Below, in pieces: positions 25,073 through 34,559 of a stretch of DNA of 37,269 nucleotides. Numbering within the stretch: position 1 is the first letter of the stretch; every line of letters starts with the position of its first letter. The stretch spans positions 1-37,269 of the forward strand of contig JAVEEI010000004.1 in the NCBI GenBank assembly GCA_030840525.1, written 5' to 3'. This DNA is from Frankiaceae bacterium (GTDB lineage Bacteria > Actinomycetota > Actinomycetes > JAFAQI01). The translations under genes and the position numbers were made by a program. The notes below the pieces were generated by a model. It had not been told where the DNA came from, did not search any database, and saw only the letters and a program-made list of their open reading frames with translations.

Positions 25073-25663
25073 TCAGGACCAGGTCGTCGGCTCGCCGCCG
25101 CTGCCGTTCGGCAGGTACGACGGCCAGGCCGGCTCAGCGGAACCGGCGGGCGCGTAAGTCGCGGCCGGCTCGGCGTAGGACACGGGCTCGGTGTACGCCG
25201 GGGCGGCGTCGTACGAGGGTGCGTAGGCGGGCTCGACCGGTGCCGGCGCGGGCGCGACGGGCGCGGCCTCGGCGACGTCGCTCTGGCGCAGAGCGTTCGC
25301 GACTGCCTCGGCGGCGCGGCGTACCTCGTAGAGCATCATGCCGACCTTGGCGCCCTTGGCGGCGACGGCGACCAGGACGGCCTCGTCGTCGCAGGACACC
25401 AGGAAGACGGTGCCGGAGTCGCCCTCGATGTAGACCTGGTTGAGCCCGCCGCGGCCGAGGCCTTCGGCGGCACGCTCGCCGAGGCTGAGCAGCGCGGCGC
25501 TCATCGCGGCGACGCGGTCCTCGTCCATCGTGGCGGGCAGCGCGCTGGCCATCGGCAGGCCGTCGAACGACACGACGGCGGCGGCCTCGACCTCGGGGGC
25601 CTGGGCCAGCAGGTCGGCGATCGCGCGGTCGAGCAGGCCGGAGCGGCTCGTGGGGTCGGGCAT
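25073..25663 (-). CDS. Roadblock/LC7 domain protein (MglB/CvnB-like)
   Basis: A 196-residue protein with an N-terminal roadblock/LC7 domain (about 5-115): LLDRAIADLLAQAPEVEAAAVVSFDGLPMASALP, then AAMSAALLSLGERAAEGLG and VAVAAKGAKVGMMLYEVRRA. The C-terminal 75 residues are low-complexity, rich in Ala, Pro, Glu and Tyr. Roadblock proteins act as partners or activating proteins of small GTPases, and a candidate GTPase lies two genes on. ATG 25663 has GAGAGG upstream. First gene of the operon roadblock-PATAN-GTPase-small gene-pilB, behind a TTCAAG/GCCGA promoter. Confidence 0.88.
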   Translation of the reverse strand: MPDPTSRSGLLDRAIADLLAQAPEVEAAAVVSFDGLPMASALPATMDEDRVAAMSAALLSLGERAAEGLGRGGLNQVYIEGDSGTVFLVSCDDEAVLVAVAAKGAKVGMMLYEVRRAAEAVANALRQSDVAEAAPVAPAPAPVEPAYAPSYDAAPAYTEPVSYAEPAATYAPAGSAEPAWPSYLPNGSGGEPTTWS

Positions 25664-25717
25664 GGTGGGCACCTCTCTCGACGGCCGCACAGTCGTCGGG
25701 TTTGCGGCCTGTCCATC

Positions 25718-25746
25718 CCATCGGCGCGAGGTGCCGAGGCCTTGAA
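25718..25746 (-). promoter_or_regulatory. Sigma-28-like promoter of the roadblock-pilB operon
   Basis: TTCAAG (25746-25741), 15 nt, GCCGATGG (25725-25718) on the minus strand. Predicted start near 25711, about 48 nt before the roadblock ATG. Confidence 0.73.
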
Positions 25747-25788
25747 CACCCCGATGTCCGGTTTTCGCCGTGGTGTGCCGGCCTTCGG

Positions 25789-26958
25789 TCACATGGTCGG
25801 TGCGGGCCGCGCGGCGGGCGGAGTACGGCGCGCGGCAAGCGCGGCGGCCACCGTCGTACCGGCCACGGTCAGCAACGCGGCGAGCAGCAGCGCGGCCGCT
25901 TCGCCCGGGTGCAGCAGGTGCCGCTGGGTGCCGAGCGTCACCGCAGCGATCGGTACGCCGAGCTGCGCGGCCGCGACCATGCCGAGCAGGACCGGTTGTC
26001 CGGTCACCCGCATGGCGGCGTGCGCGACGATTGCGGCGAGAGCAAGGGCGAACCCGAGCAGCAGATACTTCGGATGCGCGCCGAGCGCGCGGACATCGAT
26101 CGTTGCGCCGACCCAGACGAAGAACAGCGGCGCGAACAGTCCTTCGGTGAGACCGAACAGCTGCTTCGCCAACCGGCGCGGCTCGCCGACGCGCGCGACC
26201 GCGAGCCCGAGCGCGAAGCCGGCCAGCATGATCGAGACCTTCGCGCGTACGGCGATCGCCGCGAGGACGAAGAGGACGAGCAGGCTCACCCGCAGCTCCA
26301 GCGCGAAGTTGCGCCGCTAGCTCAACTCGTGGACCCGCCGGCGAAGACCGCGGCGCTCGGCGATGTCGAGCACGACGAACGCAATGACGGCCGCGGCGAG
26401 GACCACGACGCTGCCGATGGCGGCGCGGGCCGCGCGGGACGGCTCGATCACGAGCGGCAGCGCGACGATCGAGGCCGCGTCGGCGATCGCAATCTGCGGC
26501 AACAGGTCGAGCACGGCGTCGCCGCCCGGTCCCGGCGAACTCAGCCCGAGCGAGTCGAGCATCGGCAGGATGAGCGCGGCCGACGACGACGAGAGCACGA
26601 CGGCATAGAGCGCGCCGTGCGATGTGCCGAACGCAGCGGCGAGCGCGACGCCGAGGCCGGTGGCGACGACGCCGACAGCGACCGCCCGCGTTACGCCGAG
26701 CCGCAGCGACGCGCGCAGACGCGTGTCACGGACGGGTAGGTGCGAGCCCGCGACGAACATCACCAACGCGAAGCCGATGTTCGCGAGGAACGTGAACGTC
26801 GGGTCGGACGGGTGCAACGCGCCCGCGCCGGTGCGGCCGAGGGCGATGCCCGCGGCCAGCTCGCCGGCGAGGATCGGAACTCGCCAGCGCGACGGCGTGG
26901 CGAGCACCGGCCCCAGCAAGCCGACCGCCACGACGAGCGCGAGCGTCTGGAACGTCAT
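25789..26958 (-). pseudogene. CPA2-type cation/proton antiporter interrupted by in-frame TAG
   Basis: From ATG 26958 (MTFQTLALVVAVGLLGPVLATP) the frame encodes a polytopic transporter with GELAAGIALGRTGAG and VLSSSSAALILPML, typical of CPA2 Na+/H+ (or K+/H+) antiporters. It meets a TAG at 26319-26317 (codon 214). The very next codons continue in the same frame with RRNFALELRVSLLVLF and then the second half of the transporter to 25789, giving 388 codons plus a stop if read through, the normal core length. This is therefore a nonsense codon, not a frameshift. It may be a recent pseudogene, a sequencing error or (less likely) readthrough. An internal GTG at 26289 could start the second half. Confidence 0.85.
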
Positions 26959-26962
26959 GCGG

Positions 26963-27346
26963 TCAGCTGAGTTGCGCGAGCAGGCACGGGATGTCGGTGT
27001 TCTCGTCCGTCCAGTAGCTGGCGCACACGCGGTGGTAGCCGTCGGCGATCTGAGCCGGCCGGTCCGCCGACAGATCGCCGCGCACCAGCAGCACCGGCGG
27101 CAGCGCGTGACCCTTGCGGACCTTGTCGAGATCCGAAGCAACGTGCGCGTTGTCCCGCGGGAGTACGTCGAGCCGCGCCGCGCGCAGGATGTCCTTTGCC
27201 TTCTGGTGGACGATGCTCGCCGCGCGCCATTGCCGCACCGCTGCGTCGATGTCTTCGGGAGCGGCAAGCAGCGACAGGTACGCGACCGCGGCCGGGAAGT
27301 CGTGTGCCTCCGGCTCGGCCATCCACCTGACGGCGTGATCCCCCAC
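26963..27346 (-). CDS. ParB-like domain hypothetical protein
   Basis: A 127-residue protein. The C-terminal half, VRKGHALPPVLLVRGDLSAD then IADGYHRVCASYW, resembles a small ParB/sulfiredoxin-like fold, in which DGYHR matches the DGxHR box. The N-terminal half is helical (VAYLSLLAAPEDIDAAVRQW). The start is taken as GTG 27346; an ATG eight codons on (MAEPEAHDF) is possible. It lies 4 bp before the antiporter gene, suggesting co-transcription. Similar stand-alone proteins occur in actinobacteria, and I know of no established function. Confidence 0.72.
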   Translation of the reverse strand: MGDHAVRWMAEPEAHDFPAAVAYLSLLAAPEDIDAAVRQWRAASIVHQKAKDILRAARLDVLPRDNAHVASDLDKVRKGHALPPVLLVRGDLSADRPAQIADGYHRVCASYWTDENTDIPCLLAQLS

Positions 27347-27366
27347 AGCCGCAGGTTAGCGACACC

Positions 27367-28176
27367 TCAAGCGACGGCGGCGCGCATCGCGTCGACCGGA
27401 GCGTCCATCCCAGTCATCAGGGTGACCTGGCGCGCTGCCTGGGCGACGAGCAGCTCGAGCCCGCCGACGACGGTGCCGCCGGCCGACGACCAGGCGGCCG
27501 CGAGCGGCGTCGGCCACGGCGCGTAGACGACGTCGAACAGCACCCGGCCGGCCGCTGCGACGACCGGCACGTCATCGGCCGCACCGGCCGGCACCGTCGA
27601 CACGAGCAGGTCGGCATCAATGGGCTCAGCCGGCCACGGCTCGACGTCGACGGCCAGCCCGCGCCCCGCACCCAGCGACACCAGCTCGGCCGCGGCCGAG
27701 GATCGGCGAGCCCGTACGACGGCGCGCCGTACCCCGAGCAGGGCGAGCGCGACCACTGCGGACCGTGCCGTCGCACCGGCGCCGAGCACGGTCGCCGTGT
27801 CCGCCAGATCGAAGCCGGACAGCGCGTCGACCATCCCCGGCACGTCGGTGTTGAAGCCGCTCCACTCCCCCGCAGCGGCGCCGAACAGCACCGTGTTGGC
27901 GCCACCGACCTCGCCGACCAGCTCGTCGGCCGACGCGAGCTTCGGCACGACCGCCTGTTTCAGCGGCATCGTCAGCGAGACCCCCGCGAGCCCCTCGTCG
28001 TCGAGCGCACGCAACACCGACGCGAGCTCGTCGGCGCGGCACTCGACCGCGCGGTATGTCCACCCGGGCAACCCGAGTGCGTCGTACGCGGCCCGGTGCA
28101 GCGACGGCGACAGCGAGTGCGCAATGGGCGAGCCGAGGACCGCCGCGCCGGCCCGCGACGACGGTACGGACGTCAC
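27367..28176 (-). CDS. aroE: Shikimate dehydrogenase
   Basis: AroE reduces 3-dehydroshikimate with NADPH in chorismate synthesis. The 269-residue protein has the substrate-binding AVLGSPIAHSLSPSLHRAAY at the start, GVSLTMPLKQAVVPKL with the catalytic Lys, GANTVLF and FNTDVPGMV, the cofactor motif VLGAGATARSAVVALAL, and a C-terminal GGLELLVAQAARQ. GTG 28176 overlaps the stop of a 10-codon ORF that in turn overlaps the mltG stop, so translation is likely coupled to mltG. Confidence 0.95.
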   Translation of the reverse strand: MTSVPSSRAGAAVLGSPIAHSLSPSLHRAAYDALGLPGWTYRAVECRADELASVLRALDDEGLAGVSLTMPLKQAVVPKLASADELVGEVGGANTVLFGAAAGEWSGFNTDVPGMVDALSGFDLADTATVLGAGATARSAVVALALLGVRRAVVRARRSSAAAELVSLGAGRGLAVDVEPWPAEPIDADLLVSTVPAGAADDVPVVAAAGRVLFDVVYAPWPTPLAAAWSSAGGTVVGGLELLVAQAARQVTLMTGMDAPVDAMRAAVA

Positions 28177-28205
28177 CGGACGCCGTTCCGCCGGCTCTGC
28201 GTCAT
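28173..28205 (-). CDS. Ten-codon ORF coupling mltG to aroE
   Basis: ATG 28205 overlaps the mltG stop (ATGA); it encodes MTQSRRNGVR and ends in a TGA that overlaps the aroE start (GTGA). The sequence is a near-tandem copy (24 of 29 bp by my count) of the last codons of mltG, whose product also ends QSRRNGVR. The likely role is to carry ribosomes from mltG to aroE, not to make a working peptide. Confidence 0.5.
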   Translation of the reverse strand: MTQSRRNGVR

Positions 28206-29308
28206 CGCACGCCGTTCCGGCGACTTTGGGCGACCAGCTTCTGGAACTCCGCGTCCGTGCGCGCGAACGCCGCGTGGCCGGCCTTGTCGATCGTCACGAA
28301 GTAGAGATAGTCGCCGACAGTCGGGTGCAGCACTGCGCGGATCGCCAGCTCTCCCGGCGACACGATCGGCGTCGGCGGCAACCCCTTGTGCAGCCGGGTG
28401 TTGTAGGGCGAGTCGATCCGTAGGTCGCTCGCGGTCAGCGTGCCGTAGCCGAGCGGCTTGATGTAGTAGAGCGTCGCGTCCGAGCCGAGCGTCATGCCGC
28501 GCGCGAGCCGGTTGCGAAAGACCTGTGCGATCGTCGGGAAGTCCGCGTCGAGCCGGCCTTCGCGTTGCACGATCGACGCGAGCGTCAGTACGTCGTACGG
28601 CGTCATGTGCGCGGCGGTCGCCTGCGCGACGAGGTCGAGGCTCGACGCCGCCTGGTTGAAGCGGTGCACCATCGCGGTCAGCGACTGGACGGCGGTGGTG
28701 TTGGGCGGGAAGTCGTACGTCGCCGGGAACAGGAAGCCTTCGAGCGAGTGCCCGCGACCCCACGCCGGCACGCCGAGCGCAACCGGGTCGGCAGCCGCAC
28801 TCTTCAACGACTGCAACGAAATATGCGCCTTGGACGACAACGCCAGCAGGATCGCGTCCATCCGCATGCCCTCGGTGACGGTCACCCGGTCGGCGACCAG
28901 CGACGACGGGTTGAGCATCAGTGAAAGCGCGAGCGTCGCCTTCATGTGCTTGTGCAGCCGGTAGAAGCCCGGGCCGATCAGCCCCGCCTTGGTGTTCGCG
29001 TCGGCCGCGGCGGTGAACGCGCCGACGCTCTCGACGACGCCGGCATGTTGCAGCCGCTCGCCGATCCGCGACAGCGTGTCGCCGTCGTGCACCTCGACGA
29101 CGACGCTGCCCGACCCCGCGCCGGAGTAGTCGGCCGGTGACCCGAACAGGTTGCGCAGACCGTCGGCGCCGCGCACGATGCCTATGGCGCCGATGGCGAG
29201 CGCCGCGACGAGTACGAGCACGATGACGACCGCCGCGACCCGGCGGGCGCGGTAGTTGGGCCGTGGCTCGTCGACCGCCTCGAGGCCGATGCCGAGGTCG
29301 TCGTTCAT
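28202..29308 (-). CDS. mltG: Endolytic murein transglycosylase MltG
   Basis: MltG cuts nascent glycan strands in the peptidoglycan layer, terminating their growth. The 368 residues begin with a cytosolic tail, one transmembrane helix (about 24-46), a LysM-like region (VEVHDGDTLSRIGERL), then the YceG catalytic domain with SLEGFLFPATYDFP, LTLASIVQREGRLDAD (region of the catalytic Glu), DATLYYI and the C-terminal SPYNTRLHKGLPPTPIVSPG. ATG 29308 overlaps the ruvX stop (ATGA). The gene order alaS-ruvX-mltG-aroE is usual in actinobacteria. Confidence 0.95.
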   Translation of the reverse strand: MNDDLGIGLEAVDEPRPNYRARRVAAVVIVLVLVAALAIGAIGIVRGADGLRNLFGSPADYSGAGSGSVVVEVHDGDTLSRIGERLQHAGVVESVGAFTAAADANTKAGLIGPGFYRLHKHMKATLALSLMLNPSSLVADRVTVTEGMRMDAILLALSSKAHISLQSLKSAAADPVALGVPAWGRGHSLEGFLFPATYDFPPNTTAVQSLTAMVHRFNQAASSLDLVAQATAAHMTPYDVLTLASIVQREGRLDADFPTIAQVFRNRLARGMTLGSDATLYYIKPLGYGTLTASDLRIDSPYNTRLHKGLPPTPIVSPGELAIRAVLHPTVGDYLYFVTIDKAGHAAFARTDAEFQKLVAQSRRNGVR

Positions 29309-29790
29309 CCCGCCGGCACCGGGTCCCCGGCCGGCTCGCCGGTCGCGCGCTCGCGGTCCAGCGCGGCATCGAGAAGTACGACGGCCGCGGCCGCGTCGAC
29401 CAGCGGGCGCGACGCCTTCGCGCTCCGCCCCGCCGAGCGCAGCCCGCGGGTCGCCGTCACCGTGGTGAGCCGCTCGTCGACGCGCCGGACCGGCACCGGC
29501 GCGACCCGGCGCGCGAGCGCGGCGGCGAAGTCGCGCGCATCGGCCGTCGACGCCGAGTCGGTGTCGCGCAGCGTCCGCGGCAACCCGACGACGACCTCGA
29601 CCGCGTCGCGCTCAGTCACGAGCAGCGCGAGCTGGTCGAGGTCGGAGCCGCCGCGCCGGTCCCGTCGTACGGCCGTCACCGGGCTGGCCAGCGCACCGGT
29701 CGGGTCGCTCGCGGCCACCCCGATCCGCACCGTCCCTACGTCGACGGCGATGCGGACTCCGGCGCGAAACGCCACGGCGACGGCACTCAC
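29305..29790 (-). CDS. ruvX: Putative Holliday junction resolvase RuvX / YqgF
   Basis: A 161-residue RNase H-fold protein implicated in Holliday junction resolution or pre-16S rRNA 5' processing in other bacteria. Family motifs: [20 protein letters not shown] with the first catalytic Asp, [27 protein letters not shown], and [16 protein letters not shown] with the last acidic residue. The GTG at 29790 overlaps the alaS stop (GTGA); a longer frame into alaS is spurious. Confidence 0.93.
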   Translation of the reverse strand: MSAVAVAFRAGVRIAVDVGTVRIGVAASDPTGALASPVTAVRRDRRGGSDLDQLALLVTERDAVEVVVGLPRTLRDTDSASTADARDFAAALARRVAPVPVRRVDERLTTVTATRGLRSAGRSAKASRPLVDAAAAVVLLDAALDRERATGEPAGDPVPAG

Positions 29791-32498
29791 CCCGCGCCGG
29801 TGACCCGCTCGCCGACCCGGTGCCGCACCGCGGCCAGCGCGTCGTCGACCGCGTCCGGCTTGCTCCCGCCGCCCTGCGCGACGTCGTCGCGGCCGCCACC
29901 GCCGCCGCCGAGCACGGCCGCGGCCACGCGAACCAGGTCGCCCGCGGCGATGCCCCACTCGCGACCCTTCTCGTTGACCGCGACCACGATCACCGGCCGG
30001 CCGTCGGTCACCGACGACGCGGCCACCACCACGGGCCGGTCGGCCGGCAGCCGCCCGCGCACGTCGAGGGCCAGCTTGCGCAGGTCGTCGCCGGCCGTGC
30101 CGTCGGGCGCGCGGTGCGCCACGACCGAGACGCCGAACTCGTCGGTCGCCGCCGCCGCGAGCTCGCCGGCCTGGTTCAGCACTCCCGCCGCGCGGACCCG
30201 CTCGAGCTCCTTCTCCAGCTCGCGCAGCCGGGTCAGCGTCGCGTGTACCCGCTCGACCAGCTCCTCCGGCCGCGCCTTCAGCGCCTCGGTGAGCTGGCTG
30301 ACGAGCGCGTGCTCGCGGGCGAGGTGGCCGAACGCGTCGGCGCCGACGAGACCCTCGACCCGGCGCACGCCCTGCCCGATCGACGACTCGTGCAGCAGCT
30401 TCACCAACCCGAGCTGCGTCGACCGGGCCGCGTGCGTGCCGCCGCACAGCTCGCGCGCGTAGTCGCCGACCTCGACGACCCGCACCGCCTCGCCGTACTT
30501 CTCGCCGAACAGCGCGAGCGCGCCGATCCGCCGGGCCTCGTCCTGGGTGGTGACGAACGCGCGGATCGGCAGGTCGTCGAGCAGTACGGCGTTGACCTCG
30601 GCCTCGACGTCGGCGAGCACGCTCTCCGGCACCGCGCCGGGCGAGGAGAAGTCGAACCGGAACCGGCCCGCGTCGTTGAGCGAGCCGGCCTGCGCGGCTT
30701 GCTCGCCGAGCGCGCGCCGGATCGCCTGGTGCACCAAGTGGGTGGCGGTGTGTGCCCTGGAAACCGCTTTACGGCGCTCGACGTCGACGACCGCCTCGAC
30801 CGGGCCGCCGACGACGACCTCGCCGGACACGACCCGACCCCGGTGTACGACGAGGTCCGGCAACGGTTTCTGCGCGTCGTGGATCTCGACGACCGCGCCG
30901 TCGGCGAGCCGGATCACGCCGTGGTCGGCGAGCTGCCCGCCGCCCTCGGCGTAGAACGGGGTGCGGTCGAGGACGAGCTCGACCTCCGCGCCCTCGCTCG
31001 CGATGTCGACCGCGATGCCCTCGACCAGCAGGCCGCGAACCGTCGCCTCGCTCTCGACCTCGACGTACCCGGTGAACGTGCTGGTGCCCGCGGTGTCGAG
31101 CAGCGCGCGGTAGACCGAGACGTCGGCGTGCCCGGTCTTGCGCTCCTGCGCGTCGCGCTTGGCCCGGTGCCGCTGCTCGTCCATCAACCGGCGGAAGCCG
31201 TCTTCGTCGACCGTGAGCCCCTGCTCGCGCGCCATCTCCAGCGTCAGGTCGATCGGGAAGCCGTAGGTGTCGTGCAGCGCGAACGCCTCGGCACCCGGCA
31301 GCTGCGACTCGCCGCGGCCGCGTACGTCACCGATCGCCTTGTCGAACAGCGTCGAGCCGGTGCGCAGCGTCGTCAGGAAGGCTTCTTCTTCTTGTGCCGC
31401 AACGGCTTCGATGCGTACTTGGTCGCTGCGCAGCTCGGGGTATGACTCCCCCATCGCCGCGCACGTGGTCGCGACGAGCTCGGTCAGCGCCGGCCGGTCC
31501 GCACCGAGCAGGCGCAGGTTGCGGACGACGCGGCGGAGCATCCGCCGCAGCACATACCCGCGCCCTTCGTTGCCGGGAACGACACCGTCGGCGATGAGCA
31601 TCGTCGTCGTCCGCGTGTGGTCCGCGACGACCCGCAGCCGCACGTCGGACTTGTCGGCGGCGCCGTACGCCGTGCCGGTGATCTCGCCGGCCTGGTCGAT
31701 CAGCGGCCGGAGCAGGTCGGTCTCGTAGATGTTGTCGACGCCTTGCAACAGCACGGCCATGCGCTCGAGGCCCATGCCGGTGTCGATGTTCTTCGCCGGC
31801 AGGTCACCGGCGATGTCGAAGTCGACCTTGCTGCGGACCTCGCCGAGGTCGTCCTGCATGAAGACGAGGTTCCAGACCTCGAGGTAGCGCTCCTCGTCGA
31901 CGACCGGGCCACCCTCGCGGCCGTACGCCGGCCCGCGGTCGAAGTAGATCTCGGAGCACGGGCCGCCGGGGCCGGGCACGCCCATGTGCCAGTAGTTGTC
32001 CTCGTAGCCGCGCCGCTGCACCCGCTCCGGCGGCAGCCCGACGACGCGGGTCCAGATGTCGAACGCCTCGTCGTCGTCCTGGAAGACCGTGGCCCACAGC
32101 CTGTCGGGCTCGAAGCCGTAGCCGCCGGCGTCGACCGGAGTCGTCAGCAGCTCCCACGCGAGCGGGATCGCGCCTTCCTTGAAGTAGTCGCCGAACGAGA
32201 AGTTGCCGTTCATCTGGAAGAACGACAGGTGCCGCGTCGTGGTGCCGACGATGTCGATGTCGACGGTGCGCACGACCTTCTGCACGCTCGTCGCCCGCGG
32301 GTACGGCGCCGGGGCCTGGCCGAGGAAGTACGGCTTGAACGGCACCATGCCGGCGTTCACCAGCAGCAGCGTCGGGTCGTCGGCGATCAGCGACGCGGAC
32401 GGCACGACGGTGTGACCGTTGCGCTCGAAGAAGCTCAGGAACCGCGACCGGATCTCTGCCGAGTTCATTTGGGCGGGGTTCATTTGGGCGGGGTTCAT
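29787..32498 (-). CDS. alaS: Alanyl-tRNA synthetase
   Basis: AlaRS charges tRNA-Ala and edits Ser/Gly mischarging. The 903 residues include the class II catalytic core ([51 protein letters not shown]), the editing domain zinc motifs HTATHLVHQ and [15 protein letters not shown], and the C-Ala region with a [15 protein letters not shown] stretch. The start region is repeated: [15 protein letters not shown], with ATGs at 32498, 32483 and 32468. The first overlaps the upstream stop (ATGA) and is used here. All three are in frame. Confidence 0.96.
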   Translation of the reverse strand: MNPAQMNPAQMNSAEIRSRFLSFFERNGHTVVPSASLIADDPTLLLVNAGMVPFKPYFLGQAPAPYPRATSVQKVVRTVDIDIVGTTTRHLSFFQMNGNFSFGDYFKEGAIPLAWELLTTPVDAGGYGFEPDRLWATVFQDDDEAFDIWTRVVGLPPERVQRRGYEDNYWHMGVPGPGGPCSEIYFDRGPAYGREGGPVVDEERYLEVWNLVFMQDDLGEVRSKVDFDIAGDLPAKNIDTGMGLERMAVLLQGVDNIYETDLLRPLIDQAGEITGTAYGAADKSDVRLRVVADHTRTTTMLIADGVVPGNEGRGYVLRRMLRRVVRNLRLLGADRPALTELVATTCAAMGESYPELRSDQVRIEAVAAQEEEAFLTTLRTGSTLFDKAIGDVRGRGESQLPGAEAFALHDTYGFPIDLTLEMAREQGLTVDEDGFRRLMDEQRHRAKRDAQERKTGHADVSVYRALLDTAGTSTFTGYVEVESEATVRGLLVEGIAVDIASEGAEVELVLDRTPFYAEGGGQLADHGVIRLADGAVVEIHDAQKPLPDLVVHRGRVVSGEVVVGGPVEAVVDVERRKAVSRAHTATHLVHQAIRRALGEQAAQAGSLNDAGRFRFDFSSPGAVPESVLADVEAEVNAVLLDDLPIRAFVTTQDEARRIGALALFGEKYGEAVRVVEVGDYARELCGGTHAARSTQLGLVKLLHESSIGQGVRRVEGLVGADAFGHLAREHALVSQLTEALKARPEELVERVHATLTRLRELEKELERVRAAGVLNQAGELAAAATDEFGVSVVAHRAPDGTAGDDLRKLALDVRGRLPADRPVVVAASSVTDGRPVIVVAVNEKGREWGIAAGDLVRVAAAVLGGGGGGRDDVAQGGGSKPDAVDDALAAVRHRVGERVTGAG

Positions 32499-32758
32499 CG
32501 CGCCGACCTGACCCTCGTCGGTGCCGCGTCGTCGTCGTCCTCGACCTCGGCGTCGAGGCCGAGCGCGTGCCGCAGCTCGTCCTCCCGCGCCGCCGCGAGG
32601 GCCTGCACCTCGGCCCACCACAGCGCGATCCGCTCGCCCGCGCCGCCGAGCTGGCCGGCCACGCCTTCCGGGGTCCACCGGTTGAGCGCCGCCGACGCCC
32701 GCCGTACGGCGAGAACCCCCGCGCTCGCGCCGAGCGCGACGTAGAACAACCGCCTCAC
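32495..32758 (-). CDS. Small membrane-associated protein (DUF6167-like)
   Basis: An 87-residue protein with an N-terminal hydrophobic segment, [20 protein letters not shown], a helical part with [20 protein letters not shown], and an acidic tail ([10 protein letters not shown]). Small proteins like this commonly sit between the DUF948 gene and alaS in actinobacteria; the family name is from memory and function is unknown. GTG 32758 overlaps the DUF948 stop (GTGA), and its own stop overlaps the alaS ATG. Confidence 0.78.
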   Translation of the reverse strand: MRRLFYVALGASAGVLAVRRASAALNRWTPEGVAGQLGGAGERIALWWAEVQALAAAREDELRHALGLDAEVEDDDDAAPTRVRSAR

Positions 32759-33186
32759 GCCTTCTTCCCCCGCTTCTCTGCCTTCATCTCGCGCTTCACC
32801 CGGCGCTTGACCTCGTCTTCGCGCCGCTCGCCCAGCGCCCGGCGAACGCCGTAGGAGAACGCGGCGACCTTGATGACCGGCGAGCCGAGCGTCGCGGCGA
32901 ACACCGACGTCAGCGCGGAGACGTTCGCGGACGCGGTCTGCACGTTGGCGGTGATCGCGTCGACGCGCTCGAGCTCGGTGTTGATGTGCACGACCGACGT
33001 GGTCACTTCGCCAAGCAGCGGGACCGTCTGGTCGGTCACGCCGGCGACCAGCTTGCCGGTCTCGCCGACGACCTTGCCGAGCTTGACGAGGACGTAGCCG
33101 ATGAAGCAGACGAGCACACCCCAGAAGACCGCGACGATGAGACCGGCGACCTCGCCGCCGGACAAGCCGCTCGCCAACGTCCTCAT
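32755..33186 (-). CDS. DUF948 family membrane protein
   Basis: A 143-residue protein with one N-terminal transmembrane helix (about 11-35, [20 protein letters not shown]), a long helical/coiled-coil region with [20 protein letters not shown] and [18 protein letters not shown], and a very basic tail ([17 protein letters not shown]). This pattern matches DUF948 proteins. ATG 33186 overlaps the rarA stop (ATGA). Function unknown; probably at the inner face of the membrane. Confidence 0.85.
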   Translation of the reverse strand: MRTLASGLSGGEVAGLIVAVFWGVLVCFIGYVLVKLGKVVGETGKLVAGVTDQTVPLLGEVTTSVVHINTELERVDAITANVQTASANVSALTSVFAATLGSPVIKVAAFSYGVRRALGERREDEVKRRVKREMKAEKRGKKA

Positions 33187-34529
33187 GGCTCTTCTCGCTC
33201 CCTCGTCTCGGCCTCGCCGCGCACGGCGCCGCGCAGCGCGGCCAGCCGGGCCGCGATCGTCCGCTCGGCACCCCGGTCGGCGGGGTGGTAGTAGTCCCGG
33301 CCGGCGACGGCGTCCGGTGCGTACTGCTGCTGGGCCACACCGTCCGGGAAGTCATGAGGGTATCGGTACCCCTTGCCGTGCTGTAACCGCTTTGCGCCCG
33401 GGTAGTGGGCGTCGCGCAGGTGCGCCGGGACCGGGCCGGCCAGCCCGGCCCGTACGTCGGCGCTCGCCGCCTCGATCGCGCGGATGACGGCGTTGCTCTT
33501 CGGGGCGAGCGCGAGGTAGATCGTCGCCTCGGCGAGGTTGAGCCGGCCCTCGGGCAGCCCGACGAGCTGGACGGCCTGCGCGGCGGCGACCGCGACGCCG
33601 AGCGCCTGCGGGTCGGCCAGCCCGACGTCCTCGCTGGCGAGGATCACGAGCCGGCGGGCGATGAACCGCGGGTCCTCGCCCGCCTCGACCATCCGGGCGA
33701 GGTAGTGCAGCGAGGCGTCGACGTCGCCGCCGCGGATGCTCTTGATGAAGGCGCTGGTGACGTCGTAGTGCTGGTCGCCCTCGCGGTCGTAGCGCACCGC
33801 GGCCCGGTCGATCGACTGTTCGAGCGTCGCGAGGTCGATGGCGGCCTTGCCGGTCGCGTCGGCCGCGCCGGCGCCGGCCTCGAGTGCGGTCAGCGCGCGG
33901 CGGGCGTCACCGCTGGCGACCCGGAGCAGGTGGTCGAGCGCGTCGTCGTCGAGGGTGAGCCGGCCGCCGAGCCCGCGGTCGTCCTGCAGAGCGCGCGCGA
34001 CGAGGACGCGGATGTCGTCGTCGTCCAGCGGCTCGAGGGTCAGTAGCAGCGACCGGGAGAGCAACGGCGAGATCACCGAGAAGAACGGGTTCTCGGTCGT
34101 CGCCCCGACGAACGTGACGAGCCCGGCCTCGACGCCGGGCAGCAGCGCGTCCTGCTGCGACTTGGTGAACCGGTGTACCTCGTCGACGAACAGGACGGTG
34201 CGCTCGCCGGACATCCCGAGCCGGTCCTTGGCCTCCTCGACCGCCGACCGGACGTCCTTCACGCCGGCCGTGACCGCGGACAGCTCGACGAACACCCGGC
34301 CGGCCGCGAGCAGCCGGGCGATCGTGGTTTTGCCGCTACCCGGCGGCCCCCAGAGCAGCACGCTCGTCGTTCCGCCGCCCTCGACCAGCCGCCGCAGCGG
34401 CGAGCCGGGGCCGAGCAGGTGCTCCTGGCCGACGACCTCGTCGAGCGTGGCCGGCCGCAGCCGCGCGGCCAGGGGCGCGACAGCCCGCGCGGCCTCCGCC
34501 GCGGCCGCCGCGAACAGATCGCCTGACAC
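33183..34529 (-). CDS. rarA: Replication-associated recombination protein A (RarA/MgsA)
   Basis: RarA is an AAA+ ATPase that acts at stalled replication forks. From GTG 34529 ([13 protein letters not shown]) the protein is 448 residues. It has the family start [21 protein letters not shown], Walker [17 protein letters not shown], Walker [17 protein letters not shown], sensor 1 [12 protein letters not shown] and [13 protein letters not shown], then the C-terminal MgsA domain with [20 protein letters not shown] and [14 protein letters not shown] at 34550 would add seven residues and neither start has a clear ribosome-binding site; homologues begin near DLF. Leads the rarA-DUF948-alaS chain. Confidence 0.94.
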   Translation of the reverse strand: MSGDLFAAAAAEAARAVAPLAARLRPATLDEVVGQEHLLGPGSPLRRLVEGGGTTSVLLWGPPGSGKTTIARLLAAGRVFVELSAVTAGVKDVRSAVEEAKDRLGMSGERTVLFVDEVHRFTKSQQDALLPGVEAGLVTFVGATTENPFFSVISPLLSRSLLLTLEPLDDDDIRVLVARALQDDRGLGGRLTLDDDALDHLLRVASGDARRALTALEAGAGAADATGKAAIDLATLEQSIDRAAVRYDREGDQHYDVTSAFIKSIRGGDVDASLHYLARMVEAGEDPRFIARRLVILASEDVGLADPQALGVAVAAAQAVQLVGLPEGRLNLAEATIYLALAPKSNAVIRAIEAASADVRAGLAGPVPAHLRDAHYPGAKRLQHGKGYRYPHDFPDGVAQQQYAPDAVAGRDYYHPADRGAERTIAARLAALRGAVRGEAETREREEP

Positions 34530-34559
34530 CGCCGCGAGCCTATGCCGCACTCACGCGCG

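Noticed and set aside
7784-25663. Horizontal transfer of the pilus locus
   Set aside because: Codon use and GC look the same as in the flanking housekeeping genes, and no integrase, tRNA or direct-repeat boundaries are visible.
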